Origin: CAXBDP01 sp041689935
GTDB lineage: Bacteria > Bacteroidota > Bacteroidia > Cytophagales > Cyclobacteriaceae
Length of the DNA: 64,000 bases
Assembly: GCA_041689935.1 (NCBI GenBank)
Contig: JBDNFI010000033.1
Coordinates: 1 to 64,000, forward strand
Direction: 5' to 3'
Shown: positions 17,754 to 26,451 of the stretch, one piece after another
Layout: each line of letters opens with the position of its first letter
Numbering within the stretch: the first letter of the stretch is position 1
Translations under genes and position numbers: made by a program
The notes under the pieces: model-generated
What the model saw: only the letters and a program-made list of their open reading frames with translations
Told to the model about the DNA's origin: nothing
Databases searched by the model: none

Positions 17754-18704
17754 TTGCGCGCGTTTATTCTCTTCTTACTTCTGCTCATTTTTTCAGTCCA
17801 TTGCTATGCACAAAGTGACTCTACAATAGTAGTGGTAGAAGCGGACTCCGTAATGGCTGCTGATACAGTAAAATATTGGTCGAAAACGGGAAACTTCAGA
17901 GTCAATTTCAGAAATGTAACCTTGAAAAACTGGAATGCGGGTGGTTCTAGTAATGTTTCGGTTGGGGGAGAATTGAGGTTAGGCGCGATCAAAGAGAAAA
18001 ATGACATCACTTGGACCAGTGATTTGCTATTTGCCTACGGCTTGATTCGTGAGAGTAATAGTGATTTCCCGTTCAAGAAAAATGATGATCGGATTTTAAT
18101 CAACTCTAAATACAGCCACAAAATTAATGACACTTGGTCACTTACCTCCATTCTGAATTTCCGTACCCAATTCGACGATGGGTTTCGCTACCGAAGAGAC
18201 GCAACCGCTGATCGAGAAACGCGTACTTTTTTGTCCACTTTTATGGCACCGGGCTATTTACAAGGCTCGCTCGGTCTCACGCTGAAGAAGGTAGATTGGT
18301 ACTCTGTGACGATGGCGCCGTATACCGGCAAGCTCACCTTTGTATTGAATGATAGCCTTTCCCAAGCAGGAGCATTCGGTGTAGCAATAGGGGAAAGAAG
18401 CAGGCTGGAGGCTGGCTCCAGTATTACGACTTCTCTTAAGAAAACGGTATTTGAAAATGTGAAAATCACCAGCTTGCTCAATTTATTTGCAGGCTATGAG
18501 TCGTTTGAAAAGGTGGATGTAAACTGGGAAGCATTGGTGGAATTCAAGGTGAATAAATACATTACTTCCACCGTATCGGCAGTCCTTATTTACGATGAGG
18601 ATATAGATGTGAGAAGAGACGACGGCACCAGCGGACCAGCTGTGCAGTTTCAAAATGTAATTAATATCGGGTTTAGCCTCGACCTCCATGGGAATAAGAA
18701 GTAA
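17754..18704 (+). CDS. DUF3078 outer-membrane beta-barrel-like protein
   Basis: A 316-residue protein with a signal peptide (ILFLLLLIFSVHCYA). The start is a TTG at 17754: a TGA lies four codons upstream in frame, and no ATG precedes the signal. The mature part has alternating aromatic and polar strands such as LKNWNAGGSSNVSVGGEL and ITWTSDLLFAYGLI, and ends with a short strand FSLDLHGNKK. The W-N-A-G-G pattern is typical of DUF3078, a Bacteroidota family of unknown function expected in the outer membrane. Confidence 0.8.
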   Translation: MRAFILFLLLLIFSVHCYAQSDSTIVVVEADSVMAADTVKYWSKTGNFRVNFRNVTLKNWNAGGSSNVSVGGELRLGAIKEKNDITWTSDLLFAYGLIRESNSDFPFKKNDDRILINSKYSHKINDTWSLTSILNFRTQFDDGFRYRRDATADRETRTFLSTFMAPGYLQGSLGLTLKKVDWYSVTMAPYTGKLTFVLNDSLSQAGAFGVAIGERSRLEAGSSITTSLKKTVFENVKITSLLNLFAGYESFEKVDVNWEALVEFKVNKYITSTVSAVLIYDEDIDVRRDDGTSGPAVQFQNVINIGFSLDLHGNKK

Positions 18705-18743
18705 AGATGATTTTACAAGGTCGATTGAAATGTAGACCAATTC

Positions 18744-19019
18744 TTAAAATTCGTTTTCCACTATGCTTTGAATTACTTTTTCTAAAGCATTCAAATCTTG
18801 CGTGGCATAGTAGATTCTTTCCATTTTCACTCCGCGATAAACGTGAATAATGAAATTTCTAAATGATTTTGGGATATGCCAAGGATAGTCATATTTGGCT
18901 AAAATTCTTTCATCTGTACATCTTATCGCCTCACCAATAATCAAAAACTGATATTGAACAGCACTTTGAATTTTAACATCATAAATTGGGAATTCATTGA
19001 TAACACGAGAACTGTTACC
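18744..19019 (-). pseudogene. HepT-family toxin (DUF86) remnant lacking its N-terminus
   Basis: The frame from about 19019 down to 18744 reads INEFPIYDVKIQSAVQYQFL then IIGEAIRC ... YPWHIPKSFRNFIIHVYRGV, matching the HepT pattern of a GEA helix and RN-x4-H-x-Y, the ribonuclease/AMPylation-target signature. About 20-25 N-terminal residues are missing, the frame closes inside the adjacent repeat at 19025-19169, and no partner MntA nucleotidyltransferase is present. A short reading from the ATG at 18944 (66 aa) is the only stretch with a normal start. It is probably non-functional. Confidence 0.6.
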
Positions 19020-19024
19020 AACTG

Positions 19025-19169
19025 GCTCGCTTTTGCAAAGCGTACCTCATCTATTTTCCTTTCCAGATCGCTACCCAAAATCCGCTCTATAGCACCTTGA
19101 TCCTTTCTGATTCTCAACACTCTCGGATTACAAATCCTAGAATGAAATCAGCACGCTTTGCAAGAGGGC
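19025..19169. repeat. MITE-like repeat, copy A
   Basis: 145 bases starting GCTCGCTTTTGCAAAGCGT and ending with a degenerate inverse of it (ACGCTTTGCAAGAGGGC). Copy B lies at 20706-20852 in the same orientation, with roughly three-quarters identity. It contains an internal ATTACAAAT segment like those of Bacteroidota REP elements. It truncates a HepT remnant and forms the left border of a peptide/DUF4221 unit. Confidence 0.7.
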
Positions 19170-19434
19170 AATAGAATAAATCTAAAAATACCATAGCTAG
19201 CATTTAATCAATTTCATCTCTCCTCGGCCTTCGGTGGGATGGATCAGACAATTTGTAAGTGGTATTTGTGATTCATATTGTGGTGATTATCGGATTTTAA
19301 ATTCAATTTATTTGTAATATGACATTAAAAATGTCGAACAATGAGATGGATTCTTTGAACGGTGTTGGAAGCGAAGGCTTTTCTTTATCCTCAACATAAA
19401 CCATTCATTTAAGCATTTTATAATTTTTATTAAA
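19170..19434. other. AT-rich gap before peptide gene 1
   Basis: No gene is supported. It contains a relic of the higBA-flanking palindrome (GACATTAAAAATGTCGAAC, 19321-19339). The promoter for the peptide/DUF4221 unit probably lies in its AT-rich right half, but I cannot place -33/-7 boxes with confidence. Confidence 0.3.
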
Positions 19435-19470
19435 TTAGTTTCTAGATTAGATTTGTAATCTAAAAACTAA
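19435..19470 (+). promoter_or_regulatory. Leader hairpin directly ahead of peptide gene 1
   Basis: Nested inverted repeats TTAGATT-TGT-AATCTAA and, outside them, TTAGTTT ... AAACTAA end 3 bases before the ATG at 19474. The structure would sequester the start region in RNA, or could be a protein-binding palindrome. Function is inferred only. Confidence 0.4.
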
Positions 19471-19473
19471 TAA

Positions 19474-19575
19474 ATGAAAAATTTAAAAACTCTTACGTCG
19501 AAAGCAGCTTGTGGAGGTATTGTTCCCGCAGAAGTGGACATTAGGCTAGAGGTTTGTAATCCAATCATTGAATGA
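19474..19575 (+). CDS. Small peptide 1 (33 aa) upstream of a DUF4221 lipoprotein
   Basis: The ORF encodes MKNLKTLTSKAACGG followed by IVPAEVDIRLEVCNPIIE. It has a basic start, a Gly-Gly pair after residue 13, and two cysteines. Its TGA overlaps the ATG of the next gene (ATGA), which argues for real, coupled translation. It has no hydrophobic signal peptide. The Gly-Gly could be a short double-glycine leader or chance. The same gene order (small Cys-containing ORF, then propeller lipoprotein) occurs twice more at 23805 and 26172, with larger peptides that do have signal sequences. Confidence 0.55.
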   Translation: MKNLKTLTSKAACGGIVPAEVDIRLEVCNPIIE

Positions 19576-20687
19576 TTCGCTTAATTTCGGGTCTTTGTTT
19601 ATTCTTAGGCATTCACTTTATGTCTTGCACCTCCGAGAAAGAGGTGCAAGACATTTCCTTTGCTCAGCCTGATACTTTAGTCATTAAAACAGATATTAAT
19701 TTTTTGACTTATTATGAACGGAGTTATACATCCACCATTGAGAAAGGACAGACTATTTTTTATGGATTTAATCATACTCGAAACACAATTGATAGAATAA
19801 ACCTTACTACGGGTGAGATTGCCAACTTCAAACCATGTGATCCGCTTGTAAGTCTCTATTCAGGGTCTGCTTTAGGAGTTTATGGACAAGATATAATTGT
19901 TCAGAATTTTCGTACTAATTATCAACATTTTCAGATTAATAAAGAAAAAAACTGCTTAAAACTAATTTCGGAAATTGATTCCAAAAGTTTGGCGGGTAAT
20001 ATTAGCGTTGTGAATCCAGGTTTAGATATAATAATCAATCCAACGGTTAAACCTGCCTGGGTAAACAATAAATTCATAGAAGGTTTTTATCCATTTTTAT
20101 TTGACCAAATTCCAAGGATGGTGTGGATAAACCCAGCAAGCAAAACTGTTCGACCGTTGGAGGTAGCTTTGCCTGAGGAAATAATGGAAAGGTTTCGGCC
20201 ATATGCGGATATAGCCAAGCCCATAATTAGTGTCATAAATGATCAGCAAATAGCCTTTTTCTTTCCCTTTTCAGATTTGATTTTTACTTATCACCTCATT
20301 GATGAAAATTTTAATTACTCAACAGTACCCGGTGAATTCATAAAAGGAGAGATTGAATTGCCAGCTGAAAATGAAGACTTACGGGTTTGGCACCTTAGAA
20401 GGAGCAGTTTTTTTCACAATCTAATTTGGGATCCTTTCCGAAAAGTTTTTTATCGTGTTGAGGTTACATATAATCCTGATGAAGATTTCAAGACACCCAG
20501 TTTCTTTATTAATCGTCATTATATCTCTGTAATTTCTGAAAATTTAGATTTAATTGGTAGGGTTAAGATTCCAAAAAACTGTTACTCTATTCCCATCCCA
20601 ATAGGTGATAGGCTATATTTTATGTTAATCCAAAACATTGAAGAGGAAGCTATAATGTTTGTTGGTATTCCCACACCTGAGAATTAG
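19572..20687 (+). CDS. DUF4221-type lipoprotein 1 (predicted beta-propeller)
   Basis: A 371-residue protein with a lipoprotein signal (LISGLCLFLGIHFMSC, cysteine 19), so anchored in the periplasm or outer membrane. The mature part has repeated strand-turn-strand blocks, such as TIFYGFNHTRNTIDRINLTTGEI and VFYRVEVTYNPDEDF, like DUF4221 and other six-bladed propeller proteins of Bacteroidota. No catalytic motif is seen. It is translationally coupled to small peptide 1. The pair is bracketed by repeat copies A and B. The family assignment is by pattern only. Confidence 0.6.
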   Translation: MIRLISGLCLFLGIHFMSCTSEKEVQDISFAQPDTLVIKTDINFLTYYERSYTSTIEKGQTIFYGFNHTRNTIDRINLTTGEIANFKPCDPLVSLYSGSALGVYGQDIIVQNFRTNYQHFQINKEKNCLKLISEIDSKSLAGNISVVNPGLDIIINPTVKPAWVNNKFIEGFYPFLFDQIPRMVWINPASKTVRPLEVALPEEIMERFRPYADIAKPIISVINDQQIAFFFPFSDLIFTYHLIDENFNYSTVPGEFIKGEIELPAENEDLRVWHLRRSSFFHNLIWDPFRKVFYRVEVTYNPDEDFKTPSFFINRHYISVISENLDLIGRVKIPKNCYSIPIPIGDRLYFMLIQNIEEEAIMFVGIPTPEN

Positions 20688-20705
20688 GTGTTTTTACTCC
20701 AATTT

Positions 20706-20852
20706 GCTCGCTTTTGCAAAGCGTACCTCATCTATTTTCTTTTCCAGATCGTTACCCAAAATCTGCTCAATTGCTCCTTAAATACTCCTGATCCTAAACC
20801 TTCCAGGAGTACAAATCCTAGAATGAAATCAGCACGCTTTGCAAAAGCGCGC
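20706..20852. repeat. MITE-like repeat, copy B, with 19-bp terminal inverted repeats
   Basis: Left end GCTCGCTTTTGCAAAGCGT and right end ACGCTTTGCAAAAGCGCGC are inverted copies with one mismatch. The interior matches copy A (19025-19169), e.g. ACCTCATCTATTTT and ACAAATCCTAGAATGAAATC. It codes for no protein with a start codon, though one frame on the minus strand gives similar peptides in both copies. Confidence 0.75.
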
Positions 20853-20879
20853 TAGAAAATAACATATTTCACCAAACAC

Positions 20880-21737
20880 TTACTTCTCGTAAGCATAAAA
20901 TCCCCTACCACTTTTTCGGCCATGATAGCCTGCATCCACTTTTTGTTGCTGGATTCTGCTCGGGCGGAATTTTGAATCTTGGTAAAAGGAATTGAACATG
21001 GAGGTAGTCACCGAAAAGTTCGTATCTACACCGATTAAGTCCATCAGTCTGAAAGGACCCATTTTGAATCCACTTGCTTCCATCAATCTGTCGATGCTTT
21101 CATGGGAGGCTACATTTTCTTCAAGCACTTTGAGGCTTTCGACATAGAAATGGCGTGCTACACGGTTTACAATAAATCCGGGAGCATCTTTGGCCATTAC
21201 GGGAGTTTTACCCAGTTTTATGGCAAGGTCATAAATAGTCTTAGCTACGTGCTCATCGGTAGCTGCACCACTGATTACCTCTACCAATTTCATAATGTGC
21301 GCTGGATTGAAAAAGTGCATTCCCACAAAATTTTGCGGGCGGCTCAATCCAGCACCAATTTGAGTAATGGGTATGGACGATGTATTGCTAGCTAAGATGC
21401 AATGCTCAGTATTGATTTCTTCTAATTTGCGGAAAATACTCAATTTCACTTCTAGCTTTTCTACCACAGCTTCAATGATCAAATCTGCCTTACAATCTTC
21501 CAATTGCTCTACATAGCTGAGATTTTTTAGGGTGGCTTCTTTCCCAGCGTCATCCAATTTGCCGATCTCGATGGCCTTATTTAGATTTTTTTCAATTTGC
21601 TTGGCAGCCTTTTCGAGCATAGCTGTGGAGATATCGAACAAGATGCATCGGAAACCATTCATGGCGGCTACTTGTGCTATGCCCAAACCCATGGTTCCTG
21701 CGCCTATTACTGCTATACTCTTAATTTGCTGCGTCAT
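20880..21737 (-). CDS. 3-hydroxybutyryl-CoA dehydrogenase / 3-hydroxyacyl-CoA dehydrogenase
   Basis: A 285-residue enzyme oxidising or reducing the 3-hydroxyl of short acyl-CoA with NAD(P). The N-terminal Rossmann domain has GAGTMGLGIAQVAA at about 12-25. Catalytic residues of the family appear in SNTSSIPITQI and GMHFFNPAHIMKLVEVI (H of FNP). The C-terminal helical domain has PGFIVNRVARHFYVESLKVLEE and GPFRLMDLIGVDTNF. The length matches Hbd/PaaH. It lies upstream of nothing related in the window, so the pathway (butyrate, phenylacetate, PHB) cannot be chosen. Confidence 0.92.
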   Translation of the reverse strand: MTQQIKSIAVIGAGTMGLGIAQVAAMNGFRCILFDISTAMLEKAAKQIEKNLNKAIEIGKLDDAGKEATLKNLSYVEQLEDCKADLIIEAVVEKLEVKLSIFRKLEEINTEHCILASNTSSIPITQIGAGLSRPQNFVGMHFFNPAHIMKLVEVISGAATDEHVAKTIYDLAIKLGKTPVMAKDAPGFIVNRVARHFYVESLKVLEENVASHESIDRLMEASGFKMGPFRLMDLIGVDTNFSVTTSMFNSFYQDSKFRPSRIQQQKVDAGYHGRKSGRGFYAYEK

Positions 21738-21773
21738 AATTAAAATATATTTTCGGTTTTTTATCCTCCCGCC

Positions 21774-22790
21774 TTAGCTAAACTGCTTGAGGAAGCGGAC
21801 ATCATTTTCTGTGAATAGCCTCAAATCATTTATTTGATATTTCAACATGGTGATCCGCTCCAAGCCCATTCCAAATGCGAATCCTGTGTATTTTTTACTA
21901 TCAATTCCGCAGTTTTCCAACACATTGGGATCTACCATTCCACAACCCAATATTTCTACCCAGCCTGTATATTTGCATACATTGCAGCCTTTGCCAGCGC
22001 ATATTTGGCAAGAGATGTCACATTCGGCACTTGGCTCAGTAAATGGGAAATAAGATGGTCGAAGACGAATTTTTACCTCTTTATCAAAAAATTCTTTGGC
22101 AAAATGATAGAGCGTTTGTTTCAAATCCGCAAAGCTTACATTTTCATCTATATACAATCCTTCCACCTGATGGAAAATACAATGCGCTCTTGCCGAAATG
22201 GCCTCGTTTCGAAATACACGACCTAAGGAAAGCGTACGAATGGGCGGTTTTTGGTTTTGCATTACTCGCACCTGCACCGATGATGTATGCGTACGTAAGG
22301 CGATGTCTGGATTTTTCTCTACGAAAAACGTATCTTGCATTTCGCGTGCGGGGTGGTTTTCGGGAAAATTTAGGGCAGAGAAATTATGCCAGTCATCCTC
22401 GATTTCGGGTCCTTCGGATGTATTGAATCCTAATCGGCCAAATATTTCGATAATTCGATTTTTTGTCTCTGTAATTGGGTGAATGCTGCCCAAGCTATCT
22501 GGAATAGGCGGGAGGGTCAAGTCAAAAGGCGCGGCAATCAATTCCTCTTTTTGAGCCTCCAATACAGCAATGAGTTCTTTAAACTTTTCTTGTGCGGCAT
22601 CTTTCACTTCATTAATGGCCGCGCCATAAGCTTTGCGTTCTTCTGGAGCCATAGTTCCCATTTTCGCAAACAATTCGCCCACTACACTCTTCTTACTAAT
22701 GAAGCGCATTCTGAACTGCTCCAATGCTTCTTCTGAATGAGCTGTGAAGTCTTTAATTTCTTCTGTAATGGATTGTAACTCGACCGCCAT
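21774..22790 (-). CDS. pheS: Phenylalanyl-tRNA synthetase alpha subunit
   Basis: Class II aminoacyl-tRNA synthetase subunit, about 338 residues from the ATG at 22790 (an upstream non-ATG start at 22817 would add 9 residues and is unlikely). The N-terminal coiled-coil arm spans ~1-85. Motif 2 lies around HCIFHQVEGLYIDENVSFADLK, and motif 3 is FAFGMGLERITMLKYQINDLR at the end. A four-cysteine block CDISCQICAGKGCNVCKYTGW binds zinc in many bacterial PheS. pheT is not adjacent. An essential housekeeping gene. Confidence 0.97.
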   Translation of the reverse strand: MAVELQSITEEIKDFTAHSEEALEQFRMRFISKKSVVGELFAKMGTMAPEERKAYGAAINEVKDAAQEKFKELIAVLEAQKEELIAAPFDLTLPPIPDSLGSIHPITETKNRIIEIFGRLGFNTSEGPEIEDDWHNFSALNFPENHPAREMQDTFFVEKNPDIALRTHTSSVQVRVMQNQKPPIRTLSLGRVFRNEAISARAHCIFHQVEGLYIDENVSFADLKQTLYHFAKEFFDKEVKIRLRPSYFPFTEPSAECDISCQICAGKGCNVCKYTGWVEILGCGMVDPNVLENCGIDSKKYTGFAFGMGLERITMLKYQINDLRLFTENDVRFLKQFS

Positions 22791-22860
22791 AAAGATGTAA
22801 ATTGAACTTGAAAACAAAAATACACGCCTAATGGTGAAATAAATAGTTATCTGATAGAAT

Positions 22861-23676
22861 ATGATAGATTCTAGCGAAAAGAATGGGTTTGAGATGGATT
22901 GGATTCCTAAGTTATTGGAAAGTGCGCGGGAAGCGGGCGATATTCTGATGCATTACTTTGATGGGCATAGCCCACTAAGGGTAATGGAAAAGCCTGATGA
23001 AAGTCCTGTAACCCAAGCAGACTTAGAAGCGGATAAATTTATAAGAAAGCTTCTTTTGGACATTGCGCCATCCATCCCGGTGATATCCGAGGAGCATAGC
23101 CTGCCCAGTGATGAAGAAATCTCCACTTATTCAGATTTTTGGCTGGTCGATCCTCTCGATGGTACAAGGGCTTTTATGCGAGGTTCGGGCGAATTCGCCG
23201 TCAATATTGCTTTTATGCATCAGCAAAAGCCAGTGTTTGGGATCATCTATTTGCCATTTACCCGACAGCTGTATTGGGGGCATGTAGGCAAAAAAGCCTT
23301 TAGAAGTCAGTCCATTACTAAGGATGGGAAAAGCCCACACACAGAAGAGATTAGAGTTTCAGGTAAGAAAACGGAATTAACCGCCATTTTGAGTCACATG
23401 TATGCACAATCCGAGCGGGAGGAAATATTGGTCAATTATCCGATCACCAAATGGATAGGAGCATCAAGTGCGCTCAAATTTTGCAGAGTGGCAGAAGGCG
23501 CAGCAGACTTGTATGCTCGAAAAGGCCGCACCATGGAATGGGATACCGCAGCAGGCCAAGCCATTATCGAAGCAGCGGGCGGAAAAGTGTTCAATCCATA
23601 CACAGGAAAAACAATTAGCTACAAAAAGCCAGGGATGGACAACGGCGCATTTTTATGTTCGGGGATGGGGTATTGA
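22861..23676 (+). CDS. cysQ: 3'(2'),5'-bisphosphate nucleotidase (CysQ)
   Basis: A 271-residue member of the inositol-monophosphatase superfamily that hydrolyses phosphoadenosine phosphate, a by-product of sulfate assimilation. Metal-binding motifs are visible: EEHSLPS at about 80, DPLDGTRAFMRG at about 97-108 (the DPxDGT signature) and WDTAAGQAIIEAAGG near 220. It is divergent from pheS with a short shared gap. The length and the order of motifs fit CysQ better than SuhB. Confidence 0.88.
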   Translation: MIDSSEKNGFEMDWIPKLLESAREAGDILMHYFDGHSPLRVMEKPDESPVTQADLEADKFIRKLLLDIAPSIPVISEEHSLPSDEEISTYSDFWLVDPLDGTRAFMRGSGEFAVNIAFMHQQKPVFGIIYLPFTRQLYWGHVGKKAFRSQSITKDGKSPHTEEIRVSGKKTELTAILSHMYAQSEREEILVNYPITKWIGASSALKFCRVAEGAADLYARKGRTMEWDTAAGQAIIEAAGGKVFNPYTGKTISYKKPGMDNGAFLCSGMGY

Positions 23677-23804
23677 AGTGAGAATACCAAAAACAGCGAA
23701 AATTCACTGGTGGTATGATAATTTCGCCACTCATGTAATTAATATTTAGATTATATATATATATATGTTTGGTTAAAATAATTTTTAATTTAAATATTTA
23801 ATTT

Positions 23805-24053
23805 ATGAAAATTTTATGTTCACTTATTGTTGGAATTTTATTAAGTTTCAGCGCTTCTGCAGATCCTCCATACAATTGTTCTGGGGGAGTTTTTTATGGT
23901 TGTGAAACTGATCTCGAAACATGGCAAGCAGCAGTACATAACACTTGTGCTCTAGCTTGTAATGTTGGATTTTTTTTCATTGATGGCTGTGCAGATAATC
24001 CTGATGGTTCTGAAAGAATTTTGTACGCATTAATATTATGTGGTGTTGAGTAA
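23805..24053 (+). CDS. Small secreted Cys-rich protein 2 (82 aa) upstream of a DUF4221-type lipoprotein
   Basis: It has a clear signal peptide (MKILCSLIVGILLSFSASA) followed by a mature ~63-residue region with six cysteines (NCSG, GCET, TCALAC, GCAD, LCGV), an even number suited to disulfides in the periplasm. It is preceded by an AT-rich leader with a (TA)n run at 23754-23766. Its end overlaps the next gene by 14 bases. It matches no family I know. Its position is equivalent to peptides 1 and 3. Confidence 0.65.
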   Translation: MKILCSLIVGILLSFSASADPPYNCSGGVFYGCETDLETWQAAVHNTCALACNVGFFFIDGCADNPDGSERILYALILCGVE

Positions 24054-25209
24054 TTTTAAAATAATACATATATTTTTCACTTTTACCCTTAGTTTCTTTT
24101 CGTTGTTTCTTATCTGGGGTTGTGGGCATAATAACAACTCTGAAAGTGAGAGTTTATTCAATTATGGTCTTTCTTTTGAAGAAGTTTTGGTTCCAATCCC
24201 AGATGGAATGACAAATGATTGGAATTTTATAAGTGAGAGCTACACGAATAATGAGAGAGTTGTTTCTATTTATGATCCATTCAACAAGAGTTTTTACAAT
24301 TATTCTTTAGATAAAAAAATATTAGTAGGGCAAACCATGCCGTTTTCAGATACCCTTAATCCATTAATGGTTCTTCCTTTTATAAAGACTGATGATGGCT
24401 TTTTAGCTAATACAGACAAGGGAATTCTTTTATTGACCGATAACGGCACCTTATTAAAACGCTGGGATCACCCTTTTAAATTGCGAAACCCAATTCCAAA
24501 TTTTAAATATGGTAGGAAAGTAATCTACACAAGCTCGCATTTTAAAATTTCAAACTTTAGTCCAACTAAGATCGCTATTAATTTAAGACTACCGAATTCA
24601 CACCATGAAGGAGTGTTTAACTCTGCATCATATGAGTTCCCGATCTTTGGAGAGTTAAATTTATTGACCGGACACCTTAAAGAATATCCATTATTTTTCC
24701 CGATTGATTTTCTGAAGGATGGTAAATCATATCCAGAGCATTTTGATCCTAAATTCACTGCCTTTAAAAAAAAATACCTAGCCTATATGTTTGGTATCGA
24801 TGATAAAATTTACTTATACGATTTAGATAATGGCAAAACCACAACTCATGTAGTAAGTAATCCTAAGTTCCCAATCAATGTACCCTCTATAGAAATCGAT
24901 TTCTTTAAAAATAAAGCAGCATTTTCTGCTTACAAAAGCACCTTGAATCATTATTTCGCTTTGTTTTATGATTATCAAAACAACGTCCTGCTAAGGTATT
25001 ATGCAGGGCAAGTCGATGGAGGAGATAGGAGAAGATTTGTTGAGATTTTAAATGACAAGTTGGAAATTGTTAGTTATTTTGAGGTTGATTCTAAATATAT
25101 GGTAACACCATTATTTTTTCCTAATGAAATTTGGTTTCCATATTTTTCGGGTTTCAAGTCAGATACAATGAATTTTTTTAAGGTTGTTTTGGAAAAAGAA
25201 TTAGATTAA
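24040..25209 (+). CDS. DUF4221-type lipoprotein 2 (predicted beta-propeller)
   Basis: 389 residues from a GTG at 24040 inside the end of peptide gene 2 (a TTG at 24046 is also possible). Lipoprotein signal: FTFTLSFFSLFLIWGC. The mature part has repeated blade-like segments: NERVVSIYDPFNKSFYNYSLD, GILLLTDNGTLLKRW and KIYLYDLDNGKTTTHVV. Codon use is AT-rich. It ends 7 bases before a duplicated piece of the dehydrogenase gene, so the native neighbour may once have been that gene. No enzymatic motif is present. Confidence 0.6.
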   Translation: MVLSNFKIIHIFFTFTLSFFSLFLIWGCGHNNNSESESLFNYGLSFEEVLVPIPDGMTNDWNFISESYTNNERVVSIYDPFNKSFYNYSLDKKILVGQTMPFSDTLNPLMVLPFIKTDDGFLANTDKGILLLTDNGTLLKRWDHPFKLRNPIPNFKYGRKVIYTSSHFKISNFSPTKIAINLRLPNSHHEGVFNSASYEFPIFGELNLLTGHLKEYPLFFPIDFLKDGKSYPEHFDPKFTAFKKKYLAYMFGIDDKIYLYDLDNGKTTTHVVSNPKFPINVPSIEIDFFKNKAAFSAYKSTLNHYFALFYDYQNNVLLRYYAGQVDGGDRRRFVEILNDKLEIVSYFEVDSKYMVTPLFFPNEIWFPYFSGFKSDTMNFFKVVLEKELD

Positions 25210-25216
25210 TTCTTGT

Positions 25217-25393
25217 AACCTCGCATCCACTTTATCTTTCGGCAACATCCCTTTAATATCGAATACCACAGAATAAGTATTCTTCAGCGCATCGATATCA
25301 AGCGTTTTAAACTCATCATGAGCTACTGCTAGGATTATCGCATTGTATGAGCCAGTTGGCTTGTCTACGAGGGTGATCCCATATTCATGTTTT
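25217..25393 (-). pseudogene. Duplicated 3' end of the nucleotide-sugar dehydrogenase gene
   Basis: 177 bases nearly identical to 29757-29933 (one difference noticed: AATAAG against AATAGG). It corresponds to the last ~59 codons of the dehydrogenase and reads to a displaced stop in the plus-left flank. With the native copy it forms direct repeats 4,540 bases apart around the third peptide/propeller unit. It is not expressible as a protein on its own. Confidence 0.9.
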
Positions 25394-26171
25394 CCTGATT
25401 AATCTTTTTAGTGCAGCCTAATACTGTTGGTTATTTTATTGAGGAGCTGATCCTCTGTCAGCTTTTTAGCTTCAGTTAAAAAAACCTTAATCGACATTTC
25501 GGTGCCAATTCCAATGTGCTTTGCCATAGCTAATACTATGAAAAAGAAAAGAATATGGGGTTGTAAAGGTTCGTCGTTCATAATGGAAAACAGATTTGCC
25601 TTGTAAAGTCTGCCAAGAATAATCTTGCCATCTCTTGTAAGGTAGGAATTTGTGTAGGGACAGAGCCAGAACCAATATGATGAAGAATATTGCATGTACA
25701 GTCTTGGTCCTTAGGAAGCGTAGATGGATTGTGAGCTTCCTGTAGAGTTCACAAACTTTTATATAGCATTTTTCCACCATAAGTATGCCGAACGAATGCG
25801 AAAATGACAAATCGTTCTGAAAATCAATTTCCATTTTATTGATGTGCTGAGGAGCAGATAAGTCAGCAGATTTTTTCATCATCCCAATGCTTTTCTCAGT
25901 ATTTATCTATCACCAAACCTAGGTTAGGCTAGCTTTCAATCTTTCACTTTAATAATTTCAATAAATTATGTAACGTTACTTGTTACACAAATATTGTTGT
26001 TAATGTATAAAGTAAGGAAATTAAGGAAAATAATTAAAAAATTTTTCAAAATTTATCTCAAAATACTTGACTTTTATATTTTTAATTTATTGTTTTAGCC
26101 AATGAATTCATTGATGCATTTGGCCAATGCTTAATTAATGTTTCTTTTATTAACTAAACCAATTAAACAAA
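25394..26171. other. Stretch with two overlapping weak ORFs and an AT-rich leader
   Basis: Minus-strand ORFs 25408-25695 (95 aa) and 25487-25882 (131 aa) overlap in different frames. Each contains one hydrophobic stretch, and neither resembles a family. One of them might be a degenerated membrane-protein gene. From about 25,920 to 26,171 the DNA is very AT-rich and leads into peptide gene 3. It contains the short palindrome GTAACGTTAC at 25970-25979. No confident gene is present. Confidence 0.3.
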
Positions 26172-26405
26172 ATGAAAAAATTATTCGCAGTATTATTAGT
26201 GGGACTGTTTTCGATGACGTACGTTCCGAAAGTAGATGCTCAGGCAGTTGAAGTTGCACTAGCCTCCATTGCTTTGGTAACTTTAGTCATAGATGAAGTG
26301 TCAGATGGTTGTAATAATCTCAGAGAAGAAGGGCGGCTTCAAAATCGGTTGAAGAATGATATATGTGGCCCTGTCGCCTGTATTTCATTAAGGCCAACAT
26401 GCTAG
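26172..26405 (+). CDS. Small secreted Cys-containing protein 3 (77 aa) upstream of a DUF4221-type lipoprotein
   Basis: A signal peptide MKKLFAVLLVGLFSMTYV with cleavage after VDA precedes a hydrophobic stretch AVEVALASIALVTLVIDEV and a basic tail with four cysteines (DGCNN, DICGP, ACIS, PTC at the end). It is separated from the following lipoprotein gene by 90 bases containing a strong hairpin. It is unlike peptides 1 and 2 in sequence but equivalent in position and size class. Small Bacteroidota proteins of the NVEALA group occupy similar places next to propeller lipoproteins; this one lacks that exact motif. Confidence 0.6.
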   Translation: MKKLFAVLLVGLFSMTYVPKVDAQAVEVALASIALVTLVIDEVSDGCNNLREEGRLQNRLKNDICGPVACISLRPTC

Positions 26406-26451
26406 AGAGAATTATTTAAACTGTTAGCAACACCGTTTTTTATTTACTCTT

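Noticed and set aside
23754..23766. (TA)n run before peptide gene 2
   Set aside because: Too short to call a regulatory repeat; simple AT-rich leader.
25408..25882. Two overlapping minus-strand ORFs of 95 and 131 codons
   Set aside because: They conflict in frame, lack family similarity, and no choice between them can be supported; recorded only as a possible relic.
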